Part shown: one piece after another, positions 12,501 to 23,741 of the stretch
Layout: each line of letters begins with the position of its first letter
Position numbering within the stretch: position 1 is the first letter of the stretch
NCBI GenBank assembly: GCA_011319805.1
Contig: SJRY01000228.1
Location: 124,001-188,000, forward strand
Direction: 5' to 3'
From: Macrocybe gigantea
Taxonomy: Eukaryota > Basidiomycota > Agaricomycetes > Agaricales > Callistosporiaceae
DNA length: 64,000 nt
Notes under the pieces: generated by a model
The model's input: only the letters and a program-made list of their open reading frames with translations
The model's database searches: none
Told to the model about the DNA's origin: nothing
Program-made: the position numbers and the translations under genes

Positions 12501-13019
12501 TGCGCACGACAACGACGCGAGCGATATTTCCACTCCGTCCTTCTTTTCCTCTTCCTCCTCTTCCTGCTGTTCATCTGGGACTACGACGCCCTCGCCCACT
12601 GATACCGAATCGCCCTTCCGGCTTGCCATCCGAGGTGGGGCGGGGGAGTAGGCGGGGAACTGGTCAATCCTGCCGTGGACTATCGTCAGTTTTTGAACAA
12701 GTGCGATGGGCGAACTTTTTTGTCTGGCAGAGTTTGTTGCTGACTTCTTCTCTTCCTTTGGGTCAGGTTCTGCTTCTTCACTGGCATGGAAGGCCCCGTC
12801 CAGACGCCCCTGACGCGTCTTTCGCGCACGCAGTCCGTGTCGGGCGTGGAGGAGTACCTTACCTCTGCCTCCCCTCGTCTCCAATCCTCGGTCCCCCACT
12901 TTGTCTCGGCCTCGGCGCGCTCGCCTAGCTTGGACAGTATTTCGGGCTTGAGGAGTGGCCCGCCCACTCCCACCGCGGCTCCGGCGTCGATGTTTCCTGC
13001 GACGTCCATAGTCGTTTAG
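9511..13019 (+). CDS. CBM21 protein phosphatase 1 targeting subunit (Gac1-like), disrupted by duplication and frame breaks
   Basis: Glycogen-targeting regulatory subunit of protein phosphatase 1. The N-terminal part is Ser/Arg/Pro-rich; a PP1-docking RVxF-type motif 'KAVHF' is encoded near 10290; the CBM21 domain lies at about 10450-10830 ('VVLEDLVLSADKTCVMGKV', 'VRFTFDSWQTT', 'FAFVIRL', 'RYLVAGMEFWDNN'). A long low-complexity tail follows, then 'NPAVDYRQFLNK' joined across a 66-nt intron (12701-12766) to 'FCFFTGMEGP', ending at 13019. The frame breaks between about 9930 and 9965, at 10806 ('tacactat' where the second copy has 'tacaactat') and in the G-run near 12640. A tandem duplication (10712-12443) inserts a second copy of domain end and tail. 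A single-copy gene is the likely true state. The PP1 role is inferred from the family. Confidence 0.8.
10712..12443. repeat. 878/854-bp tandem duplication inside the CBM21 gene
   Basis: Copy 1 is 10712-11589, copy 2 is 11590-12443. By eye they differ only by indels: single bases at 'ttttagc', 'tacaact', 'gttcctgg', 'gcagccgt', 'aggccat', 'catggg' and 'cgtcccgg', and one 21-bp block present at about 11287-11307 and absent from copy 2. I saw no substitution. Copy 1 keeps the reading frame through the tail; copy 2 is broken several times. The net length difference of 24 bp matches this list. Confidence 0.9.
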
Positions 13020-13520
13020 ATTTTGTGTTCTTTCTTTTTCACGCATATTTTATCCTCTCCTTTTTCTCTGTACACGCGTTATAGACCGGGCCGGGTTCAG
13101 AACACGTCACTCCTTGCTTTAGAAAATCTTGCTTCCTTGTTTCGTCCATGGATTATTTCTTCCTCCCACTTCTCATAGTGAGCGTCTGACTGTTCAGATC
13201 CTTTCTTTGTTTATTTATTCTCGATATTCTCCGCCTTTCATGACCAGATTCACGGACTAGGACCTGTATTTTCCGTACACATTTGGCATCTTTTTTTTTT
13301 CTTTTTCTCTCTTTTTTAACACTTGTAGTAATAGACGTTTTACGCATGTTACGGATACAGTCTCGTCCAAAACCCCTTTTGAATGTCTCGACGCACATAC
13401 TTTCTACGACTCCGCCTAACTCGATTTATCCTTATTATTATTGCACTATACATGGCATTTATGGTCGTACATGGCGAGTAGAAACTCCAGAGATGAATCC
13501 GCGGGCGGGAGACAAGATCG

Positions 13521-15590
13521 TTAGTATCTGCCTCTTCCTGGTCCCCACCTGCTGGATCGACCACCACCAGACCGGCTCCAGCCGTCACCCGAGCCTTCAC
13601 CACGATTCCAATCACCGCCGGATGGGGCCGATCCGTAAGCCTCATCGCGGCTCGTGTTTGCCGAGCTCTGTCGTCCAGAATGGTCCGACGCACCAAAGCC
13701 GGGGATGAAGTCGTCCGAGGCAGGCGCCTCGGAGTAACCGCCACCACGTCTGGCATGGTCATATGAGGATGACAGGGAGGAGGGAGGCCCCGCGGCGAGA
13801 CCGTGGCCAATGACGTTGGTGGCGCCTGCGCCGCCGAATCCGTCCTCTTCCTTGCCCCACCATGCGCCACCGAATCCAGGCACCATGGCGTCCTCATCCT
13901 CGTCCTGGCCGCTGAAATCGGTCACGTCTGGCGGCTTCTCACCGCCTCCAGAAAAGACGGAGGACACGTCGCCGGGGCGCTCGCGCGACCAGAAGCGCGT
14001 CGTGTGGTCGTTGGACGCGCTCACGAGGAGGTGGCCCAGCGGGTGGTATGCGAGCGACCAGACGTTCGAGTCGTGTGCTTGCGAGAGCGTCGCGCGCGGA
14101 GAGGACATGGGCTGGCTGAAGGTCGGCTCGGAGGTGGCGAGGTCCCAGTGAAGGATGGAGCCTTCGGACCCACCGGTGACTAGGATCGGGTGGACGGGAT
14201 GCCATGTGATGGCTGACAGGTGGGGTTAGATATGCTTGATGCCAGAAGGGGGGGAAAAGGGAACATACAGCAGACTTCTTTTTTGTGGCCCTTGAGGACG
14301 CGGTATTCTTTCATGGCGCGGATGTCGAACACCCGAGCTGTCTGGTCCCGAGATGCACTCGCGACCATGTTGCCATTTGGCGACCAGGCCAGAGCTTGGA
14401 TCGTGTTTTTGTGATAATGCCTGTATATACCTTCAGCCCCTCTCGCTAGACGCAAGCAAATAAGTCTCACAGAGTTGACAGCACCGTGCCAGTTCGGGGA
14501 TCCCAGAATTTGATTTGGTTGTCCTTACTGCCTGACACGAGGAGGCCTTTTGTTGGATGCCACTGAACGCATTTCACGTCCCATCCATGTCCTAAACGGA
14601 GTAAATGATGTGTCAATTAACTATGAGCGGTCGCTCATACCTGTAAGTACACTTTCCACTCTACTCTCCTGGAAGGACCATATGCGCACGCTAGAGTCGT
14701 CACTCGCTGTTGCGAACCGACGATCGTCCGGACTGAAACTTAGTCCGCGAATAGCTTCTCGCGAGCTTGAGCCCTGCCAGGCTGTCAAGTTGTTCATGTT
14801 GGGCTCAAAGTATTTGATGATGCCGTTCTTGTCCGCGGAAGCAAGGTAGGCGCCCGAATGAGTAAAGGAGAAGGTGCAGATGGCAGTGTCATGCGCTTGG
14901 AGGATGGTTTCGAAATTGAACGTCAGCCCGTTCCAGAGCGTGAATTCTCCGCTTGTTGAACCGGTCAAGACTCGACGCCCCTCTGGCGTCCACTAACCAC
15001 ACAGTGAGTTCGGCATGAGTAATGGCGTCAATGCTCGGACGTACTGTGACAACATTGACGGGACATCGGATTTTGTTCGTTGACGTGTGAACGAACTTCG
15101 TGCACAGAGATGTTGAGGAGTTGTCTGGGTATGCTTTAGGTGGTAGGACCTAGGGAATGCAAGTCGTTTGAGCACAATGCTGCAGGCGTCTTAAATTGTC
15201 AGCGTCGTACATCAATGATATATGGCGGAGCAGGTCTGAAATATGGTACATGGGTTGGATTTGGCCTTAGCTTCCGCATCTAAATTGCGAGGGTAGAAGT
15301 TGCGCTTGAACCTCAACTAACTTGAAGAGACATACCAAAACCCATCGTCCCATACCACCATTATAGTCTACAGTCCGGCGGGGTCTCGTCTTCTTGATCA
15401 ACTTTCCATCTATCAATTGACGCGCGGCAGCTTGTTCCAATTCCAGCTTTGCTTCGTCGACAGGCGGAGGTTGTGGGGCAGATAGGTATCGTTTCGGCTT
15501 CCATTCAAGGTGAGGTGTTTTCAACGGTGTTGAGAGCACATTCTCAGGAAGTAGAACGGGCAGCGCATCCGCTGGCATTGTTCCGTCCAA
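13521..15590 (-). CDS. PFS2: Pfs2/WDR33-like WD40 subunit of the mRNA 3'-end processing complex
   Basis: WD40 scaffold of the cleavage and polyadenylation factor that helps recognise the poly(A) signal. Exons: 15590-15336, 15270-15211, 15149-15045, 14992-14641, 14591-14471, 14420-14269, 14212-13521, all in phase, 578 aa. The N-terminal part has '[17 protein letters not shown]' and 'APPYIID', followed by '[18 protein letters not shown]' and seven WD-type repeats including '[12 protein letters not shown]', '[10 protein letters not shown]', '[12 protein letters not shown]', '[13 protein letters not shown]', '[13 protein letters not shown]' and '[11 protein letters not shown]'. The C-terminal part is Gly/Ser-rich with two 'PGFG' motifs. 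It lies head-to-head with VPH1, about 390 bp apart, and tail-to-tail with the CBM21 gene. Confidence 0.95.
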
Positions 15591-15981
15591 AAGAAGTTTA
15601 TATTGTCGACAACCAATCTAATTTGCCAGGATGAGATGAATGGATTTTCAAGTGGTCACGGTTAACAAGCAAAATGGCTTCGGCAACAATATGGACAAAC
15701 AACAAGGCATGGTCATTTTCCTATTCACTTCTCTCAATGATTTCATCCGGGTCCTTGTATTCGTCGGACTGCCTGAGGATCGAATCAGGGTATCATGGTT
15801 CTTAACCGTACGATAGCATCAACGCTATAGGTACAATATACATGGTTTCATAACTTGTAGCTTCTGGCGATGCTGAACACAAACAACCGTCAACAAACAA
15901 GTAGCCATTCTCCTCGCTGCTGAGCTGGGGCCATTTGCACCTTCAGTTGAGACTCCAGCAGACAGCAACGGTACTGTCGCA
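15591..15981. promoter_or_regulatory. shared upstream region of PFS2 and VPH1
   Basis: The 391 bp between the two divergent start codons must hold both promoters. I see no convincing TATA element, which fits two housekeeping genes. Nothing else in it is recognisable. Confidence 0.5.
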
Positions 15982-18900
15982 ATGTCAGACGATTACCCAA
16001 GTATGCTCCGTGAGTACCGTTTACTGTTTTGAATCGACTGGTTATTCATCGTCCGTTGTCAGGCTCGGAGCAGATGAGCTTGGTGCAGTTCATTGTACCA
16101 ACCGAGGTTGCTCATGACACCGTAGCTGAGCTCGGTGAACTTGGCAATGTTCAATTTAATGATGTAGGCGCAACGTTACTGGTGCTCGTCTTCATGGCAT
16201 TTCTAATCGTTCCGCAGCTGAATCCCACAGTCAATCCTTTCCAACGTTCGTTTGTCGGAGAGATTCGGCGTGTTGACGAGATGGCTCGTCGCGTGCGCTT
16301 TCTCGCTAATCAGATTGAGAAAGAGAAAGACTTTGTTCCTGTCCGACCTCTGTACGATTCTGCACCACTCATTACGGTCGGACCCCGTGCTGCGCAAACT
16401 ATCGACGAGCTCGATGTCACTCTCGCAGATCACGAGACCAGGGTCCTCCTAATGAACGAGAGCTATCAAACTTTGAGCGAGAGGACGCGCGAACTGATTG
16501 AAGCGAGGCATGTTTTAAGAGAGACGGCGATTTTCTTTGAGAAGGTGCGCCAGCCATGACATACTGCTAGATTTTCTGTAACACTGTTCTAGGCACAAGG
16601 CCACCAAAGTGACATCCGCTCGTCCTTCGACGAGAGCGCCGCCCCTTTGCTTCAGCATGAAGAACGCGAGAGCCAATTCACTGCCTCGGCTGTCCAGTTC
16701 GATCTCGAGTGAGCTCTCAACGTTGGTGACCTTCTTTTCTCTACTGACGGCCGCTAATAGGTTCATCGCAGGAACCATCGAGCGCTCGCGCGTTTCGACT
16801 TTTGAGCGCGTGTTGTGGCGGGTGCTGCGAGGCAATCTATATATGAATTACACCGACATTACGGAGCCGTTCGTCAACCCAGCGACGGGGGAGGAAACTT
16901 GGAAGGATGTGTTTATCATATTTGCCCATGGCGAAGCTCTCTTGGCCAAAATTCGCAAGGTGGCAGAGTCCATGGGTGCTACCTTGTACCCTATCGATGC
17001 CAACGCCGACAAGCGTTCGGATTCGCTTCGTGAGGTTACAGTCCGTCTCGAGGACCTTCAAATGGTTCTTTTCAACACTGCCCTCAATAGGCGCGCGGAG
17101 TTGGTCAAAATTGGTGAGCGCATAAGGAGCTGGCAGGACGTCGTCGTGAAGGAGAAGATGATCTACGAAACCCTCAACTTCTTCAACTACGATGTGCGCC
17201 GGAAGACCCTTATTGCGGAGGGTTGGGTACCAACTAGGGACATCATTCTCATTCAGTCAGCATTAAGACATGCAACGGTGGGCGATCCATTGCTTCCGAC
17301 GTCTGCGATTGCCAACTGATTACTGTTCTAGGAGGAGTCGGGGACGAACATGCCACCCATACTGCACGAACTGAGGACACGCAAGACGCCTCCCACCTTC
17401 GTCAGGACCAACAAGTTTACAGAGGGCTTCCAAGCGATTATGGACAGCTATGGTATCGCCGCCTATCAGGAAATCTATCCAGGGCTGTTCGCGGTTGTTA
17501 CTTTCCCTTTCCTGTTTGCCGTTATGTTCGGCGACATTGGGCATGGTTTTATCCTATTTACCGCTGCTCTGTATATGATTCTGAGGGAACGGAAACTTGC
17601 AAGGCAATATCTCGGCGAGGTGAGCAATGTTCTGAAATCAAATGGAACACGCATGCTGAACAATTGTGCCTCTAGATCTTTGGTCAATTCTTCTTGTGAG
17701 TCATATTGCATCTGTCTGATTTTCATCTTTTACCGATATCGATTGCGACAGTGGTCGCTACATCATCCTCATGATGGGCATGTTTTCGATGTACACCGGC
17801 CTTATGTACAACGACATCTTCTCCAAATCGCTCCATATCTGGCATTCGGGTTGGAAATTCCCCGAAAACAGCACAAGCAGGGTTCTCATTGGTGAAAGCA
17901 CCAGCCATAGATATCCTTTCGGTTTAGATCCTGCTTGGCATGGAGCCGACAACGCCCTCGTGTTTACCAACTCGTACAAGATGAAGATGTCCATTGTTCT
18001 TGGTGTCATACACGTAAACCTGTGTGTTGTTCTACCAGTGACCTCATGGCTGATGTTCGCTTGTTCCGACTACAGATGACTTTTGCGCTCTGTCTGCAGG
18101 TTCCTAATCATATCAAATTCAAACGCCCCGTGGACATCTACGGCAATTTCATCCCGCAAATGATCTTCCTGCAGTCCATCTTCGGCTATCTCGTCATATG
18201 CATCCTTTACAAGTGGTCCGTGGATTGGTCGAAAGCCAGCACGCAGCCGCCTTCGCTTTTGAACATGCTCATCACCATGTTCTTGCAGCCAGGGACGGTT
18301 TCGCCAGAAATGCAGCTCTACCCTGGACAGGGTTTCGTGCAGGCCGTGTTGTTGTTGCTAGCGGCCGTTTGCGTCCCTTGGTTATTAATCACGAAACCGT
18401 ACATAATCTGGAAGGACATGCGACGCATTGAGGGTCAAGGATACACAGGAATTGACAATGCACGCGCTGATGAAGTCCTCGAGGGCGAGGAAGAAGGCAA
18501 CGGGAGAGCGATAGCGGAGGATGCCGATGAAGAACATGTAAGTTTCCAGTCTTTGTACATAAATATGATAATTAACATGTCTACTTCAATAGGAACCTCA
18601 TGATTTTGGGGAGGTTGTCATCCATCAGATCATCCACACGATCGAGTTCTGTTTGGGTTGCATTTCGCACACGGCGTCTTACCTTCGTCTTTGGGCCCTC
18701 TCGCTTGCGCATGCGCAGTTGTCGGAGGTTCTGTGGACCATGACACTTGAGAAATTCCTCGAACCGGCTTCACCTTTTGATTGGGGCATGCTGGCATTTA
18801 TGGGTGTTTTCTGGTTCGCAGCGACCGTCGGAATTCTTTGCGTCATGGAAGTGCGTTTTCGGCGGTGGTTCTTTCCTTATCTACCGTGCGTTGATAAGCG

Positions 18901-19096
18901 TTGTCAGGGTTTATCGGCCTTCTTGCACGCCGTACGTCTACACTGGGTCGAAGCGAACAGCAAGCATTTCGAGGGTGGCGGACATGTGCGTTCCTGGCAC
19001 GTTTCCTCAGCGACGCACTGAATCGAAACCTTTTTCCCTTTTTGTTTGCAGGCATTTATTCCGCTTTCTTTTGCCGACAGTGTGACGAAGGAATGA
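15982..19096 (+). CDS. VPH1: V-type proton ATPase subunit a
   Basis: The 100-kDa membrane subunit of the V-ATPase that forms the proton half-channels at the V0 ring. Twelve exons, all in phase, 833 aa: 15982-16009, 16063-16163, 16218-16544, 16593-16708, 16761-17277, 17332-17619, 17676-17695, 17752-18013, 18076-18537, 18593-18850, 18908-18985, 19052-19096. The cytosolic N-terminal half has '[13 protein letters not shown]' and '[12 protein letters not shown]'. The membrane half begins near '[20 protein letters not shown]' and includes '[13 protein letters not shown]', 'PNHIKFKRP' and the TM7 segment '[17 protein letters not shown]', whose Arg (about residue 739) corresponds to the Arg essential for proton transport in yeast Vph1. 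The C-terminus is short ('FADSVTKE'). Confidence 0.97.
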
Positions 19097-19374
19097 AAGG
19101 GTGTTCGTTCAAATTCGTAATTGGAGTGTTTTACTGTATACGATACCTCTCTTTTTATTGTCGTAAAATCTGTAATGAACTGGTGATTTTCTGTGAGTAA
19201 CAAGGGCATATCCGGTGCTCCGCAAGGGCATTGATCTGCCGCGTGTCACGGGATTTTGATCAAAACGCAACTTGATTGGTCCGCTTATCTCGCTTGCACT
19301 GCCGCAGACTGCCGCGCTGAGCAATTTTTCAAACTCCGACGCTTAGATTAAAAACAGTGTTAACCCATTTATCG

Positions 19375-19687
19375 CAGCTCTCTCTTTTTCTTTACCTCCC
19401 ATCTTTTTCCTTTCCCTCTATTTCCTCTCATAGAGGTAAGCTCACAGCATCGTCGCAGCGTTGCAGACAGTATTTCTGATAACCGACGTCCTGCAGGCAG
19501 CATTTTGCCATACCCATTAGATATATAGAGCATCCTTTGTCCTCTCGGCTTTTCTTTGCTCGTTAACGACCTAGAACACCGCATAGAATCAACCTTATAT
19601 CTTGTATAGGTTCGTCTTGCCTTTGCATCTCGTTTATAACGCGCGCCTCATTTTTCGGACGTCTTGTGTGCAGAAGATACATTAGAC
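19375..19687 (+). promoter_or_regulatory. pyrimidine-rich leader and probable 5'-UTR intron(s) of eEF3
   Basis: A C/T tract at about 19378-19430 is followed by a good donor (gaggtaagct, around 19435) and by a second donor-like site (atag|gttcgt, about 19610); an acceptor (tgtgcag) ends at 19673, 14 bp before the eEF3 ATG. This is the layout often seen in highly expressed fungal translation genes. Which donor pairs with which acceptor cannot be settled from sequence alone. Confidence 0.5.
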
Positions 19688-22600
19688 ATGCCTGCTGCAA
19701 CTGCTTCCGCTGTCGCTACACCTTCTCCCGCATCGCTCAAGGCCGCCGTTCCCGTCGACGGTCAAATTGACGTCGCAACGCTCTTCGCCGTCGACAAATC
19801 TGCACGCGAGACGGCCGCCAGCCATCTGGCTTCTGTCGCCCAAAAAGAAGGCTCTTCTGCCCTTCAATCCGCCGGCTTCACTGAGGCCGTCCTGAAAGCC
19901 CTTGCGGACAAAAAATCTCCTGCCGCTCGTGAAGGCGCTGCCAATGCCATCACGACCATCGTCAAGTCTGGCGCCGTCAAGGCTTTGGAGCCGACCTTCA
20001 TTGACTCTGGCGTGTATGCCACCCTCCTCGAGACATTTGCTGACAAGATGCCCGCTGTCAGGACAGCCGCTGTCCAGGCCGTCCGAGAGTACGTCGCTGC
20101 CATGAACCCATGGAGCGCTGCTCTTATCCTCCCTGCCCTCCTTCACGAAATCAAAACTGCCGGCAAATGGCAGGTTAAGACTGGTTCCCTTGAAGTCCTG
20201 AACCAGCTTGTCAAGAGTGCTCCTGCGCAGACTGCGAAGCTCATGCCAGACATTGTTCCCGTCCTCTCCGAAGCCATATGGGACACGAAAGCCGACGTCA
20301 AAAAGGCCGCCCGCGATTCACTCGAAAAGGCCACCGCACTCATTTCGAACAAGGACATAGAACGCTTTATACCGGCTCTTATTAAAGCTCTCATTAATCC
20401 TGTCGAGGAGGTTCCGAACACCATCAACCTTCTTTCGGCTACTACTTTCGTTTCCGAAGTCGATTCCCCTACCCTCTCGCTCATGGTTCCTCTCCTCTCG
20501 CGTGGTCTTTCGGAGAAGCTGACTGCCACAAAGCGTAAGGTCGCCGTGTAAGTTGGGTTTGAAAATTTTTATTACCTCCGCTGTCAAACTGACGTCGTCT
20601 TTTCCGTTTCAAGTATTGTCGACAACATGTCGAAGCTCGTCGATTCGCACATTACGGTCCGACCCTTCCTTCCCAAGCTGCTTCCTGGTTTGATCAAGGT
20701 TGAGAGCGCGATCGGTGATCCTGAAGCACGCAGTGTTGTTGCCAGGGCGATCGCCACGCTTCGCCAAGTCGGGCAGGTCCCTGAGGGTGACGGTTCCGAT
20801 CTTCCTCCTCTTAAGCAAGCCGAGCCCACCCAACTGGCGAACTCTCTTGCTGCTATCTACAAGAAACTTGGCGGACAGATCTCGACCTCTCATGTCGCCA
20901 CGATCTACGCATCGAAACTTGCAGCTAACCTCGTCAACACCAAGAACTTTGATGTTCCCGAGTGGGAGATGCTTGCTCCTTTCCTCGCATTCGCTGCTTC
21001 CACTCCCGAGCCTATAGCCGTGTCTCGCGAGTGGGTCGTCCGATCTGCCACTGAAGACAGCAATGACGATGAGGTTCCCGAAGATGAAGAGGAAGGCGAA
21101 GATCTTTGCAACTGTCAATTCTCTTTGGCATACGGAGCCAAGATCTTGCTCAACACCGCAACACTCCGCTTGAAGCGCGGGCACCGCTACGGTCTCTGCG
21201 GTAAGAATGGTACTGGCAAGTCCACCCTGATGAGGGCCATTAACAACGGGTGAGTGAAATTCGATTCCATTGTCCCTGTTCCTGGCTGATAAACCGCCGT
21301 TACAGCCAAGTTGAAGGCTTCCCTTCGCCTGATGAGGTCCGCACTTTCTACGTCGAGCACGACATCGACGGCAGCGAGGCCGAGATCTCCGTCCTCCAAT
21401 TTATCTTGGATGATAAGCGTGTCCAAGCTTCTAAGGAAGAGATAATTGAGACACTGGCATCTGTCGGTTTCAGCGATGAACGCCAGAGTCAGCCTATCGG
21501 TAGCTTGTCGGGTGGTTGGAAGATGAAACTTGCCCTTGCCCGCGCCATGCTCTTCAAGGCTGACATCCTTTTGCTTGATGAGCCCACCAACCATCTTGAT
21601 GTCGTCAACGTTGCTTGGTTGGAGAATTACCTTGTCAACCTCAAGCACTGCACTTCTAGTACGTTGTTTATTCTTGCAAAGTAACATTTTGTCTAATTGC
21701 GCACCACCAGTCATTGTGTCTCACGACTCTGCATTCTTGAACAACACGATTACCGACGTTCTCCATCTTAACCGCTTCAAATTGCGCAGATACCGCGGCA
21801 ACCTTGAGAAGTTTGTGCAGCAGGTTCCCGAGGCCAAGTCATATTACACTCTCGAAGCCCAGGAAGACTACAAGTTCAAGCTTCCCGATCCTCCTCTCCT
21901 CGAAGGTGTCAAGACCAAGGAGAAGAGTTTGCTCAAGATGCGCAAAGTTGGCTTCCAATACCCTACCGCCTCCGTCCAACAACTTCACGACATCACTCTC
22001 CAAGTCTCCTTGTCCTCTCGTGTCGCCGTCCTTGGACCTAACGGTTCCGGTAAATCGACGCTTGTCAAGCTCCTCATCGGCGACATGGAACCCAACAAGG
22101 GTGGTGAAATCTGGAAGCACCCAAATTTGGTCATTGGCTATGTCGCCCAACACGCCTTCCACCATATCGATAATCACCTTGACAAGACTCCTCTCGAGTA
22201 CATGCTCTGGCGTTACCAGACCGGTGAAGATATGGAAGAGATGATGAAAGCCAACCGTCAGATTTCCGAGGAGGAAGCCCAGAGGATGAAAGATGGCTCC
22301 GTCATTGTCGTGGAGGGACAGAAGCGCACGATTGATGAGATTATCACGAGGAAGAAGCTCAAGCAGTCATATGAGTACGAGGTGTCTTTCAAGGGCCTTA
22401 GCTCCTCCGAGAACATCTGGTTGCCTCGCGATGAGCTCGTCAAGCGCGGTTTCGAGAAGGTCAGTTCAGTTCATGAACTTTGTAGGTCTATTACTTATGT
22501 CTTACTTGGAAATACAGAAAGTCGTTGAGGTCGATACCCGTGAAGCTCAACGCCTGGGTCTACTGCGTCCTCTCGTTCGTCGTGAGATCGAGAAGCATTT

Positions 22601-23256
22601 TGCTGACTTTGGTCTCGAACCCGAGTTCGTGTCTCACAACACTATGAGGGGTCTGTCTGGTGGTCAGAAGGTAAAGATTGTCTTGGGAGCTGCGACATGG
22701 CGCCGCCCTCACGTCATCTGCATGGACGAACCTACCAGTACGTTTCCTGATATCGATGCTTCATCTCATCTGGTTGCTGATTTTGTCATGCAGATTATCT
22801 CGATCGTGAATCGCTTGCAGCACTCATCGAGGCTTTGAAAGTTTTCGAAGGTGGTGTGCTTGTCATCACCCACAATCGCGACTTCTCCGAGTCACTCTGC
22901 AAAGAGTGAGCATTGTTGTTCCTTTATATGCAGAGATGATATTGACCTCCATTTTCAGAGTCTGGGCCATGCGCGATGGTCACCTGGAGGCCTCCGGCCA
23001 CAACTGGGTCGAAGGCCAGGGCTCCGGACCTCGCATCGACAAGGATGCCAAGGAGGATGAGGTGCAGTACGATGCCATGGGCAACAAAATCGATGTCAAG
23101 AAGAACAAGAAGTTGACGTCGTCGGAGCTCCGTAAAGTCGGTATTCTATCATTGTCTTCATTCAAATTGAGGCTTACCTGCTTTTATCTTCAGCTCAAGA
23201 AGGAGCGCATCGCGCGGAAAAAGAGGGGCGAGGAAGTCACTGATGACGAGCTCTAG
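19688..23256 (+). CDS. TEF3: translation elongation factor 3 (eEF3, ABC-F ATPase)
   Basis: Fungal ribosome-associated ATPase that releases deacylated tRNA from the E site during late translocation. Eight exons, all in phase, 1056 aa: 19688-20547, 20614-21249, 21306-21658, 21711-22459, 22518-22737, 22794-22905, 22959-23136, 23194-23256. The N-terminal HEAT repeats cover about residues 1-320. ABC1 has Walker A 'GKNGTGKST' near residue 483, signature 'LSGGWKMKL' and Walker B '[12 protein letters not shown]'. ABC2 has Walker A 'GPNGSGKST' near 723, signature 'LSGGQKVKI' and Walker B '[12 protein letters not shown]' across an intron. The eEF3 chromodomain-like insertion lies between them. The C-terminus is Lys/Arg-rich ('[13 protein letters not shown]'). 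The ATG at 19688 starts 'MPAATASA'; an upstream in-frame ATG at 19664 lies within the probable leader intron. Confidence 0.97.
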
Positions 23257-23741
23257 AAGTCATTGGCGACATTGCTTGCTATCCTTTCCTTTCTATCGTC
23301 CGCATGTCTCTTGTTCTTGTTGTCTCTGTAGCATTGTCTAGGCTCTTTATGATGTTTGTCTGTACACTTTTGCATAATGATACTCTAGGATTATGATTTC
23401 GCTGTATTCCTTGGTGTGATAAGATGTTGCGCGTGTTTCGCGAGTTCGGCAATGTGTGGCATGATCGTGTGCATGTGATGGCCACAACGCCAGCGCGCTG
23501 TCGAGTCCAGCCATCCTGACTTCTTTCACGTTCCTGACCGTTGGAGAATGATTTCGCCCAAAACGCGGGTGAACACGGTATGTAGAGCTCGATTCAACAC
23601 ATAATTCGTCGCGTGATCTGTGATCTCTATTGACATGACGTTCTTGCCGACCAGGACGTAGTCCCCCCTCCCATAGGCAAGGGAGCCGTCCTTCAATCCT
23701 CGAAATACGGGTTCTCGTTTCGCGTCAATGCAGGACATTGC
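23257..23741. other. intergenic between eEF3 and F-box gene
   Basis: Probably the eEF3 3' UTR followed by the F-box gene promoter. The minus-strand frames at 23526-23738 look like shadows with no domain content. Confidence 0.5.

Noticed and set aside
12270..13046. 258-codon minus-strand frame rich in Glu/Arg
   Set aside because: Shadow of the Ser-rich tail of the CBM21 protein on the plus strand; acidic/basic low complexity is what Ser codons give in antisense.
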